Positions 1 through 6,930 of a DNA stretch of 9,101 nt are shown in pieces (the stretch's first letter is position 1; every line of letters starts with the position of its first letter). The translations under genes were made by a program, and so were the position numbers. The notes under the pieces were generated by a model. That model was not told the origin of the DNA, did no database searches, and saw nothing but the letters and a program-made list of their open reading frames with translations. Origin of the DNA: JBLHRE01 sp047625765 (lineage in GTDB: Bacteria > Bacteroidota > Bacteroidia > Flavobacteriales > JBLHRE01); the NCBI GenBank assembly GCA_047625765.1, contig JBLHRE010000069.1, forward strand, positions 1 through 9,101. The letters are read 5' to 3'.

Positions 1-904
1 CAGAATTCATTTGAGCCACTTTCGACAAATCATTTCTTACCAAATCAACAATCATTACATTTTCCGATCGCTCTTTTTCGTTCTGATAAAGGTTTTCTGA
101 AAGTTCTTCATCCTCCTTTTTTGTTGCCCCTCTTTTGATGGTTCCCTTTATAGGCTGAGAAAACAATGTGGAACCACGTTTTGCCAAATACCGTTCTGGA
201 CTGGCCGAAATAACAGCCAACCCATTCCAAGTGTACAAAGCAGAAAAAGGTGCTTTTCCTATAGCATTTAAACGTTCGAAAAGCTCTTGTGGACCTTCCT
301 CTACATTGGAAGACGAAAACGTCTGACAATAATTTATTTCATAAATATCGCCAAACTGTATGTGATCTAACAAGCGATTAAATTGCTTGATGTAACGTTC
401 TTTTGGAGTATGTGCTTTTATTTCTTTTAGAGGCGTAGCTACATTAACCAACTCGCTAGAAATTGTATGATTTTGAATCCAATTATCAATATCCATTTCA
501 ACCGAATTGTGCACTCCTATCCGAATCACATCACCATTAATAGAAACAATAATTTCTGGAATAAAAATACTCAAATTAGGGAACAGAATAAGATCTGGAT
601 TGATTGATTCCAAAGCCTCAACTTCATTTTTTAAATCGTAGGATAGTGACAGGAATTTCCATTCGCTTTGATGGTTCTTCTCAAATACATCTAAGCTTTC
701 GAAACAAGCTACATCTGCTTGCAAAAATTCTACTGCTCCTAATCCTGCCAAATAATCATATCCCCCATCAACTAAATTGTGGTTTGATTCCCCCTTTACA
801 TTTGAATCTAAGATGCAAGACTTCTCACACTTTTTAGAATACTGAAGCACCAGACTTTTAATCTGAGGATCACTTAAATTTTCTATCTTCTTATATCGAT
901 ACAC
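1..904 (-). CDS. pabB: Aminodeoxychorismate synthase component I (PabB), 5' part only; C-terminus beyond the left edge
   Basis: This is a chorismate-binding enzyme that, with a glutamine amidotransferase partner (PabA), turns chorismate into 4-amino-4-deoxychorismate for p-aminobenzoate and folate synthesis in the cytoplasm. I translated the minus strand by hand and it stays open for 301 codons to position 2. Residues 1-150 form a divergent N-terminal region including LDSN (32-35). The catalytic domain begins around residue 165 with TPKERYIKQF, then FGDIYEINY (184-192), SASPERYL (233-240), PIKGT (251-255) and KERSENVMIVDLVRND (277-292, with the acidic metal-binding region). PIKGT with Lys is the PabB signature; anthranilate synthase TrpE has PIAGT, so PabB is favoured over TrpE. 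The last part of the catalytic domain is missing because the window ends. No in-frame ATG exists near the N-terminus: an in-frame stop lies at 937-935 and the first reasonable start is GTG at 904-902, which places LDSN about where related proteins have it. The gene is divergent from the fad operon. Confidence 0.93.
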   Translation of the reverse strand, partial: MYRYKKIENLSDPQIKSLVLQYSKKCEKSCILDSNVKGESNHNLVDGGYDYLAGLGAVEFLQADVACFESLDVFEKNHQSEWKFLSLSYDLKNEVEALESINPDLILFPNLSIFIPEIIVSINGDVIRIGVHNSVEMDIDNWIQNHTISSELVNVATPLKEIKAHTPKERYIKQFNRLLDHIQFGDIYEINYCQTFSSSNVEEGPQELFERLNAIGKAPFSALYTWNGLAVISASPERYLAKRGSTLFSQPIKGTIKRGATKKEDEELSENLYQNEKERSENVMIVDLVRNDLSKVAQMNS

Positions 905-1002
905 AGCCCAAATATAAGCCCATTTTGTCAGTGTTTACTCGTGTTCACAAATTCATTAAATCAACCATTAGGCACTGATAATCAAAACGATAAAATATCA
1001 TA

Positions 1003-1010
1003 CAAATATA
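1003..1010 (-). promoter_or_regulatory. Candidate Bacteroidota -7 promoter box for pabB
   Basis: The minus strand reads TATATTTG, an exact match to the Bacteroidota -7 consensus TAnnTTTG. It faces pabB and would place the transcript start near position 997, about 93 nt upstream of the proposed GTG start. I found no TTG -33 element at a suitable distance upstream, so the promoter would be weak or activator-dependent. The box lies inside one arm of the palindrome, so a protein bound there should block it. Confidence 0.45.
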
Positions 1011-1032
1011 CCATGCATTGCATAGTATATTT
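1004..1032. promoter_or_regulatory. 29-bp near-perfect palindrome, likely operator of the adjacent MarR regulator
   Basis: The left arm is AAATATACCATGCA, the centre is T at 1018, and the right arm is TGCATAGTATATTT. Thirteen of fourteen arm positions pair; the only mismatch is C1012 against A1024. The inner core reads ATGCA-T-TGCAT. MarR-family dimers typically bind inverted repeats of this general length close to their own promoter. The site overlaps the minus-strand -7 box at 1003-1010 and ends 3 bp before the plus-strand -7 box at 1035-1042, a position suited to repression of both promoters. The palindrome is seen directly; its binding by this MarR protein is inference. An AT-rich cruciform or a different regulator is possible but less likely given the context. 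Confidence 0.75.
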
Positions 1033-1034
1033 TA

Positions 1035-1042
1035 TAACTTTG
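1035..1042 (+). promoter_or_regulatory. Candidate -7 promoter box for the marR-fad operon
   Basis: TAACTTTG matches the Bacteroidota -7 consensus TAnnTTTG exactly. A TTG at 1018-1020, inside the palindrome centre, is the only nearby -33 candidate. The spacer is only 14 bp, shorter than the usual spacing, so the -33 assignment is doubtful. Transcription from here would start near 1048, leaving a leader of about 18 nt before the ATG at 1066. Confidence 0.5.
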
Positions 1043-1065
1043 GAAGAGAACGAAATTTAGCCCAT

Positions 1066-1509
1066 ATGAAACCTGAAGAAACGGTAGACTTCCATATCAA
1101 ACGAACGTGGTACGCAATATCTAGAATGTACAACGATAGGGCTTTGGAATATAGCAGCACAATGGCTACAGGCTTTGTTTTGCTTAACATCGATTTGGTT
1201 GACGGAACACCTGCAACCAAACTTGGTCCTCAAATGGGAATGGAGCCTCACAGTTTATCAAGAACGCTAAAATCTATGGAGGAGAAGGGTTTGATACAAC
1301 GTAAACCAGATCCTACCGATGGAAGGGGCGTTCTAATAAACCTTACAAAAGAAGGTTTAAGTAAAAGAGATATGGCCAAGCATGCTGTCCTCATCTTTAA
1401 CGAAAGAGTTTCTGAGGAATTAAGCGAAGAAGAAGTAAAAACATGCATCAAAGTGCTTTCTGTAATTAACCGAGTTATTGAAAATAAAGGAATCTACAAA
1501 AATGACTAA
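1066..1509 (+). CDS. MarR-family winged-helix transcriptional regulator, first gene of the beta-oxidation operon
   Basis: This 147-residue protein has the normal length for a MarR dimeric repressor. An N-terminal helix (about 7-35) for dimerisation is followed by a winged helix-turn-helix: GTPATKLGPQMGM (47-59), the recognition helix around EPHSLSRTLKSMEEKGLI (60-77), and the wing with D82, P83, D85, GR (86-87) leading into NLTKEG (92-97), the classic MarR DPxDxR wing pattern. The C-terminal helices (about 100-140) complete the dimer interface. I chose ATG 1066 rather than the upstream TTG at 1018, because the latter would put the palindrome and -7 box inside the gene and the extra 16 residues do not look like family sequence. 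Its stop overlaps the start of the next gene by 8 nt. It probably represses its own operon and is released by acyl-CoA or fatty acid; the ligand is inferred from the neighbours only. Confidence 0.93.
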   Translation: MKPEETVDFHIKRTWYAISRMYNDRALEYSSTMATGFVLLNIDLVDGTPATKLGPQMGMEPHSLSRTLKSMEEKGLIQRKPDPTDGRGVLINLTKEGLSKRDMAKHAVLIFNERVSEELSEEEVKTCIKVLSVINRVIENKGIYKND

Positions 1510-3901
1510 ACGAAGATTAAAAAAAGCAGCTGTAATAGGCTCTGGAATAATGGGTTCAAGAATTGCCTGTCATTTCGCAAATATTGGTTTGGAAGTTGTT
1601 TTGTTAGACATCGTTCCTTTTAAATTAACGTCCGAAGAAGAAAAATTAGGATTGGGTTTTGATGATAAAATAGTAAGAAACCGAATTGTAAATAATGCGT
1701 TTGCGAACACCCTAAAAAGTAAACCGGCCTCTTTATACAAATCAGATTTCAAATCCAGAGTAACATTAGGGAACATTGACGATGACCTAGAATTACTTTC
1801 TGATTGTGATTGGATTTTGGAAGCCGTAATCGAAAGACTCGATATCAAACAACAGGTTTTCGAGAAAATTGAAAAAGTAAGAAAACCCGGAACAATTATT
1901 ACTACCAACACTTCGGGCATCCCTATCCATTTAATTAGCGAAGGTAGGTCTGAAGATTTTCAAGAACATTTCTGTGGAAGTCATTTCTTTAATCCTCCAC
2001 GATATTTAGAATTATTAGAAATTATTCCTGGGCCAAAAACCAAACCAGAAGTTTTAGAATTCCTTTCGGACTACGGACAAAAGCAATTAGGGAAAACAGC
2101 TATTGTTTGTAAAGACACTCCTGCATTTATTGCAAACAGAATTGGAGTATACAGCATTCAAAATACTTTCCATCTGGTTTCAGAATTAAAGCTTCCGGTT
2201 GGTCTTATAGACGCCTTTACTGGCACCTTAATTGGCCGACAAAAATCCGCTACTTTTAGAACCTGCGATGTTGTTGGTTTAGACACCCTGATTCATGTTG
2301 CAAATGGATTAACAGCCAATTGCCCAAATGATGAAGCTAAGGAAATGTTTGTTCTGCCAAGCTTTATAAAACACATGCAGGAACAAGATTGGCTGGGCAG
2401 TAAATCGGGTCAAGGATTCTACAAGAAAATAAAAGACAAAGAGGGTAAATCCGAAATCTTAGAATTAAACCTTGAGTCTTTAGAGTATCAGAGCCAAGAC
2501 ATCAATTCTGGTACGCTTAAAAAAGTAAAGCAAATAGAAAAAATGGAATCTAGAATTAGAGCCATTTTTAAATCTGAAGATGAAATTGGAACTTTTTTCC
2601 AGAAACACTTTTTAGGGTTATTCAGTTATGCCAGCCATCGTTTTCCAGAAATATCCGATTCTATTTACGCCATTGACAAGGCCATGAAAGCTGGCTTTGG
2701 CTGGAGCCATGGTCCTTTTGAATTGTGGGATGTAATTGGAGCAAAAAACAGCTTATCGTTCATCGATAAACATGGAATCACCATTCCAGATGCATTTAGA
2801 AAATTTGCAGAGTCTGACGGGAAATTCTATCAAATAGTGGGCGGTAAACAAACTTGCTTCAATCCCGCATCCGATGCTTTTGAAGCTGTTAAAGGACAAG
2901 AAAGCTTCATTATTTTAGATCAGCTTGCTGGAGAAAAAACCATTTGGGAAAATAGCGGATCGCGAATCATTGATTTAGGAGATGGCATTATCAATGTCGA
3001 GTTCCGAAGTAAAATGAATTCTCTGGGCGGAGATGTTCTTGAAGGAGTTCATAAAGGACTTGATTTAGCCGAGTCGTCTTATGACGGTTTGGTTATTGGA
3101 AACCAAGCCGACCACTTTTCGGTGGGTGCAAATTTAATGATGGTCTTTATGATGGCTGTTGAGCAGGATTATGACGAATTAGACAATGCCATTCGAACCT
3201 TCCAAAATACAACAATGCGCCTGCGGTACTCCTCTATACCAGTAGTTGCCGCCACCCAAGGAATGACCTTTGGAGGTGGATGCGAAACGGCAATGCATGC
3301 TGATGCTGTTATTGCAGCAGCAGAAAATTACATGGGATTGGTTGAGTTTGGAGTAGGTTTAATTCCTGGTGGTGGAGGAAGTAAAGAACTGGCAAAGCGT
3401 GCTTCCGACAAATACTTTGATGGAGATATTCAACTGGCAACGTTAAAAGACCATTACCTAACCATTGCTATGGCTAAGGTTTCTACATCAGGGCACGAAG
3501 CCTTTGATTTAAATTATTTACGCCCAGGCATAGACAGGGTGGTAGCAAACAAACATGCCCTAATTGCCGAAGCAAAAAAACAATGTTTGTTTTTAGCCGA
3601 TGCAGGTTACCAAACCCCTATCTCAGAAAAAGTTACTGTCTTAGGTAGGCAAGGGTTGGGAATGTTTATGGTGGGATCTGAATCCATGAAAAGTGCTCAT
3701 TTTATTTCTAATCACGATAAATTGATTTCAGAAAAACTGGGCTTCGTTATGACTGGTGGAGATTTAAGTAGCCAGACACAAGTATCAGAACAATACCTTT
3801 TAGATTTAGAAAGAGAAGCGTTTTTGTCGCTTTGTGGAGAAAAGAAAACACTAGAACGTATTGAGCACATGTTAAAAACGGGTAAACCTTTAAGAAATTA
3901 A
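1502..3901 (+). CDS. fadN: Bifunctional 3-hydroxyacyl-CoA dehydrogenase / enoyl-CoA hydratase (FadN type)
   Basis: This protein catalyses the two middle steps of fatty-acid beta-oxidation: hydration of trans-2-enoyl-CoA and NAD-dependent oxidation of L-3-hydroxyacyl-CoA. It has 799 residues from ATG 1502, which overlaps the marR stop (ATGACTAA) with an AAGGAA about 10 nt upstream. The N-terminal NAD-binding fold shows GSGIMG (13-18) and acidic D36 ending the second strand. NTSG (136-139), catalytic His161 in GSHFFNPP (159-166), and ANRIG (211-215) follow. The C-terminal dehydrogenase domain includes SGQGFYKK (302-309) and the repeat at about 388-412 (FGWSHGPFELWD). The hydratase (crotonase) domain covers about 485-760, with the oxyanion-hole stretch HFSVGANL (538-545), Glu595 in GGGCE and Glu615 before PGGGGSKEL, so both catalytic glutamates are kept. 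The domain order is opposite to E. coli FadB and matches B. subtilis FadN in order and length. No truncation is seen. Confidence 0.95.
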   Translation: MTKRRLKKAAVIGSGIMGSRIACHFANIGLEVVLLDIVPFKLTSEEEKLGLGFDDKIVRNRIVNNAFANTLKSKPASLYKSDFKSRVTLGNIDDDLELLSDCDWILEAVIERLDIKQQVFEKIEKVRKPGTIITTNTSGIPIHLISEGRSEDFQEHFCGSHFFNPPRYLELLEIIPGPKTKPEVLEFLSDYGQKQLGKTAIVCKDTPAFIANRIGVYSIQNTFHLVSELKLPVGLIDAFTGTLIGRQKSATFRTCDVVGLDTLIHVANGLTANCPNDEAKEMFVLPSFIKHMQEQDWLGSKSGQGFYKKIKDKEGKSEILELNLESLEYQSQDINSGTLKKVKQIEKMESRIRAIFKSEDEIGTFFQKHFLGLFSYASHRFPEISDSIYAIDKAMKAGFGWSHGPFELWDVIGAKNSLSFIDKHGITIPDAFRKFAESDGKFYQIVGGKQTCFNPASDAFEAVKGQESFIILDQLAGEKTIWENSGSRIIDLGDGIINVEFRSKMNSLGGDVLEGVHKGLDLAESSYDGLVIGNQADHFSVGANLMMVFMMAVEQDYDELDNAIRTFQNTTMRLRYSSIPVVAATQGMTFGGGCETAMHADAVIAAAENYMGLVEFGVGLIPGGGGSKELAKRASDKYFDGDIQLATLKDHYLTIAMAKVSTSGHEAFDLNYLRPGIDRVVANKHALIAEAKKQCLFLADAGYQTPISEKVTVLGRQGLGMFMVGSESMKSAHFISNHDKLISEKLGFVMTGGDLSSQTQVSEQYLLDLEREAFLSLCGEKKTLERIEHMLKTGKPLRN

Positions 3902-3903
3902 TC

Positions 3904-5085
3904 ATGAGTAGAGATGCATATATAGTTAAGGGTTTTAGATCTGCCGTAGGCAAATCTGGAAAAGGTGTTTTTAGATTTACGAGACCAGACGATTTAGCAA
4001 GCCAGGTCATTAAACATTTAATGAACAGCTTACCCAGCTTAGAGAAAGAAAGGATAGACGATGTAATTGTTGGTAATGCTACTCCGGAAGCAGAACAAGG
4101 GCTCAACATTGGCCGAATGGTCTCTTTGATGGGACTAGAAACTGATAAAGTTCCAGGAATGACCGTGAACCGGTATTGTTCATCAGGACTAGAGTCTATT
4201 GCTATAGCCACGGCCAAGATACAAAGCGGCATGGCCAATTGCATTATTGCTGGTGGCGTAGAATGTATGTCTCCTATTCCTTTTGGCGGATGGAAAATAA
4301 CGCCAAATTATGAACTGAGTTTATCGCATCCAGATTACTACTGGAACATGGGCCTAACAGCTGAAGAGGTGGCTAAAACATATAAAATATCAAGAGAGGA
4401 CCAGGATTTATTTTCTCTAAACTCTCATAACAAAGCAGCAAGATCGCAAGACGAAGGGTATTTTAATTCTGGAATTGCTCCCATTGAAGTCGAAGAAATT
4501 TTCTTAGATCAAAATGAAAAAAGACAAAGCAAAAAATCAACTGTTGACCAAGATGATGGCGTGAGACGCGGAGGGACCGTTGAAGCCCTAGCAAAGTTAA
4601 GACCCGTATTTGATTCTATGGGAACCGTAACTGCTGGTAATGCTTCTCAAACATCAGATGGCGCTGCTTTTGTAATGGTTATGAGTGGTGAAATGGTGAA
4701 GGAATTAAATCTACAACCTATGGCTCGATTGGCAGGATATGGAGTTGCTGGAGTTGCTCCAAGAGCAATGGGAATTGGGCCAATAGAGGCCATTCCGAAA
4801 GCCCTAAAACATGCTGGATTAACATTAAAAGACATCGAGCAAATTGAATTAAACGAAGCTTTTGCATCGCAATCGCTGGCAGTAATCAGAACATTAGAAA
4901 TAAATCCAGAAATAGTAAACGTAAACGGAGGCGCTATTGCTTTAGGCCACCCATTGGGATGTACAGGAGCAAAACTAACAGTGCAACTGCTTAACGAAAT
5001 GCAAAGAAGAAAACAGCGTTACGGTATAGTAACAATGTGTGTAGGAACAGGCCAAGGTGCCGCAGGTGTATTTGAAATATTTTAA
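3904..5085 (+). CDS. fadA: Acetyl-CoA acyltransferase (3-ketoacyl-CoA thiolase, FadA)
   Basis: This thiolase cleaves 3-ketoacyl-CoA with CoA to release acetyl-CoA and a shortened acyl-CoA, the last step of each beta-oxidation turn. At 393 residues it is full length. The nucleophile Cys92 lies in NRYCSSGLESI (89-99), NEAF is at 317-320, His349 is in ALGHPLGCTGA (346-355 region), and the second catalytic Cys379 is in MCVGTGQGAAG (378-388). The substrate-loop region with MS and GGW (122-130) is present. ATG 3904 is 2 nt after the fadN stop, indicating translational coupling and a shared transcript. Biosynthetic acetoacetyl-CoA thiolases have the same catalytic residues, but the location between FadN and FadE makes the degradative role much more likely. 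All catalytic residues are intact. Confidence 0.95.
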   Translation: MSRDAYIVKGFRSAVGKSGKGVFRFTRPDDLASQVIKHLMNSLPSLEKERIDDVIVGNATPEAEQGLNIGRMVSLMGLETDKVPGMTVNRYCSSGLESIAIATAKIQSGMANCIIAGGVECMSPIPFGGWKITPNYELSLSHPDYYWNMGLTAEEVAKTYKISREDQDLFSLNSHNKAARSQDEGYFNSGIAPIEVEEIFLDQNEKRQSKKSTVDQDDGVRRGGTVEALAKLRPVFDSMGTVTAGNASQTSDGAAFVMVMSGEMVKELNLQPMARLAGYGVAGVAPRAMGIGPIEAIPKALKHAGLTLKDIEQIELNEAFASQSLAVIRTLEINPEIVNVNGGAIALGHPLGCTGAKLTVQLLNEMQRRKQRYGIVTMCVGTGQGAAGVFEIF

Positions 5086-5095
5086 TACGAAAAAC

Positions 5096-6862
5096 ATGAA
5101 GAAAATTGGCGGTTCATTTTTAACAAAAAAAACAGACTATAAAGACATATTTATCTCAGAGGAATATGACGAAGAGCAAATCATGATTCGCTCTATGGTA
5201 AATGAATTTTTAGAGGCCGAAGTTTTTCCTAATCTAGACGCACTAGACAAAATGGAGGAAGGACTTATGGTTTCTATGCTCGATAAGGCGGGAGAACTCG
5301 GTTTACTTGGAGCATCTATTCCGGAAAAATATGGGGGATTTGGTAAAGGATTTACAACAGGGCTATTGATTAATGAATTGGTAGGTGCTGCGCATTCTTT
5401 TGCTGTGGCCCAAGCCGCTCATACAGGAATTGGAACCTTACCTATATTATACTTTGGAACCGATGCACAAAAAGAAAAATACATTGCTAAACTTGCCTCT
5501 GGCGAACTAAAAGCTTCCTATTGTTTAACCGAACCAGGATCTGGATCTGACGCACTTGCGGCTAAAACGAAAGCGATCTTAACAGACGATAAAAAACATT
5601 ACATCCTAAACGGACAAAAAATGTGGATTACCAATGCTGGTTTTGCTGATGTATTTATTGTTTTCGCAAAAGTTAATGGCGATAAATTTACAGGTTTCAT
5701 TGTAGACAAAGGCACAGAAGGGCTAAGCTTAGGAAACGAAGAGCACAAAATGGGCATCAAAGGATCTTCTACCAGACAAGTATTTTTCTCTGACTGTAAA
5801 GTACCTGTAGATAACGTGTTAGGTATAATAGGAGAAGGACATAAAATTGCCTTTAACATCCTAAACATTGGGAGAATAAAATTAGGCGCAGCCGCTTTAG
5901 GAGCGGGAAAAAGATCTTGTACTTTCTCTGTTCGATATGCTAACGAACGCAAACAGTTTGGTCAGGCAATTGCAAATTTTGGTGCTATAAAACATAAACT
6001 TGGCGAACAAGCAATTCAGATGTTTGCATTAGAATCTGCCGTATACCGTACTGGCGATGATGTGCTTAAAAAGAAGGAGGAATTTTTAGCAGACGGTAAA
6101 TCTGCAAACGAAGCTCTACTAGGTGCTGCAGAAGAATTTGCTATTGAAGCTGCAATTATTAAAGTCTTTGGGTCTGAAGCAACGGATTTTGTTGTTGACG
6201 AAGCGGTACAAATTTATGGTGGATATGGATTCTCAGAAGACTATCCTGTAGCCAGATTATACAGAGACAGCCGTATCAATAGAATTTTTGAAGGCACAAA
6301 CGAAATCAACCGTTTGTTATCTATTGATATGCTTGCAAAAAGAGCATTTAAAGGAAAGATTGATTTGGTAGGGCCGGCATTGAAAATTCGAAAAGAATTA
6401 ATGTCTATCCCTTCTTTCGAGGCACCTGAAGGTAAATTCGCAGAAGAGGAAAAATTAATTGAAAATCTAAAAAAAGCTGTTCTGCTGACAGCTGGAGCAG
6501 CATTTCAAAAATTCGAGACTAAGATCGAAGGTGAGCAAGAAATTATTTTACAATTGGCAGATATGCTTATTCAGACTTATGTTGCAGAATCTGTTCTACT
6601 TAGAACTCAAAAGATCTACGAATCAAAAGACGAAAAATCATCGGCATTATATATTGATATGATGCAAGTTTTCTTGCATGAAGCAGCGCACAAGATCGCA
6701 TTTGCAGGTAGAGAAGCAACCATGGGCTGGGCCGAAAATGATGAGTTACGTATGCTACTTTTAGGGGTAAAAAGATACACTAAGGCTCCTACAATTAATG
6801 CGAAAAATGCAAGACGAAGAATTGCGGATTATTTGATTGATAAAAACCAATACGCCTTCTAA
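5096..6862 (+). CDS. fadE: Acyl-CoA dehydrogenase with C-terminal extension (FadE, VLCAD-like architecture)
   Basis: This FAD enzyme performs the first step of beta-oxidation, forming trans-2-enoyl-CoA and normally passing electrons to electron-transfer flavoprotein. The protein has 588 residues from ATG 5096, 10 nt after the fadA stop; an upstream TTG at 5057 inside fadA is a less likely start. The helical N-domain covers about 25-135 (EKYGGFG at 77-83). The FAD/substrate strand domain shows YCLTEPGSGSD (142-152) and KMWITNAG (175-182). The C-terminal helical domain includes NERKQFGQ (283-290), QIYGGYGF (372-379) and the catalytic base Glu399 in RIFEGTNEI (396-404). Beyond the usual end of a 380-residue enzyme it carries about 170 further residues (about 420-588), mostly charged helices, as in very-long-chain dehydrogenases and B. 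subtilis FadE. It also has a charged insertion around 320-345 (DDVLKKKEEF). Long-chain preference is inferred from this architecture. Confidence 0.94.
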   Translation: MKKIGGSFLTKKTDYKDIFISEEYDEEQIMIRSMVNEFLEAEVFPNLDALDKMEEGLMVSMLDKAGELGLLGASIPEKYGGFGKGFTTGLLINELVGAAHSFAVAQAAHTGIGTLPILYFGTDAQKEKYIAKLASGELKASYCLTEPGSGSDALAAKTKAILTDDKKHYILNGQKMWITNAGFADVFIVFAKVNGDKFTGFIVDKGTEGLSLGNEEHKMGIKGSSTRQVFFSDCKVPVDNVLGIIGEGHKIAFNILNIGRIKLGAAALGAGKRSCTFSVRYANERKQFGQAIANFGAIKHKLGEQAIQMFALESAVYRTGDDVLKKKEEFLADGKSANEALLGAAEEFAIEAAIIKVFGSEATDFVVDEAVQIYGGYGFSEDYPVARLYRDSRINRIFEGTNEINRLLSIDMLAKRAFKGKIDLVGPALKIRKELMSIPSFEAPEGKFAEEEKLIENLKKAVLLTAGAAFQKFETKIEGEQEIILQLADMLIQTYVAESVLLRTQKIYESKDEKSSALYIDMMQVFLHEAAHKIAFAGREATMGWAENDELRMLLLGVKRYTKAPTINAKNARRRIADYLIDKNQYAF

Positions 6863-6930
6863 TAAAAAAACCTTTATTGTATTCTTATTCTGGTCGATTG
6901 AACGCTCGGCATTTCATAGATTTACCGATA
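6863..6930. other. Intergenic gap between the fad operon and the glycosyltransferase unit
   Basis: This 68-bp gap is the longest on the plus strand after marR and probably marks the boundary between two transcription units. It opens with a weak AT-only inverted repeat (AATAAA at 6861-6866 against TTTATT at 6873-6878), too weak to call a terminator. There is no exact TAnnTTTG match; TAGATTTA at 6917-6924 is close but sits almost on the start codon. Read-through from fadE therefore cannot be excluded. Confidence 0.4.

Larger units (their letters stand above)
905..1065. promoter_or_regulatory. Divergent intergenic control region between pabB and the marR-fad operon
   Basis: These 161 bp separate the two divergent genes. 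The half nearest pabB (about 905-1000) would be a roughly 90-nt leader of pabB if transcription starts from the minus-strand -7 box near 1003. The half nearest marR holds the palindrome at 1004-1032 and a plus-strand -7 box at 1035-1042, leaving a short leader before the ATG at 1066. I see no convincing Shine-Dalgarno for either gene, which is usual in Bacteroidota. No RNA gene or riboswitch is apparent. Confidence 0.7.

Noticed and set aside
604..837. Plus-strand 77-codon open frame
   Set aside because: It is antisense to the pabB coding region, whose motifs continue unbroken on the other strand.
1018..1065. Longer MarR reading frame starting at TTG 1018
   Set aside because: The added 16 residues overlap the operator and -7 box and do not resemble the family; ATG 1066 fits the normal MarR length.
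1570..1920. Minus-strand 116-codon open frame
   Set aside because: It is antisense to the NAD-binding domain of fadN and has a low-complexity, Ser-rich translation with no domain signature.
3747..4244. Minus-strand 165-codon open frame opposite the end of fadN and start of fadA
   Set aside because: It lies wholly opposite two well-supported enzymes and its translation shows no recognisable domain; it is a shadow frame.
5599..5952. Minus-strand 117-codon open frame
   Set aside because: It is antisense to the central FAD-binding domain of fadE and looks like a shadow of that gene.
6861..6878. AATAAA / TTTATT inverted repeat after fadE as a terminator
   Set aside because: The stem has only six A-T pairs and no following T tract, so it would be too unstable to count as an intrinsic terminator.
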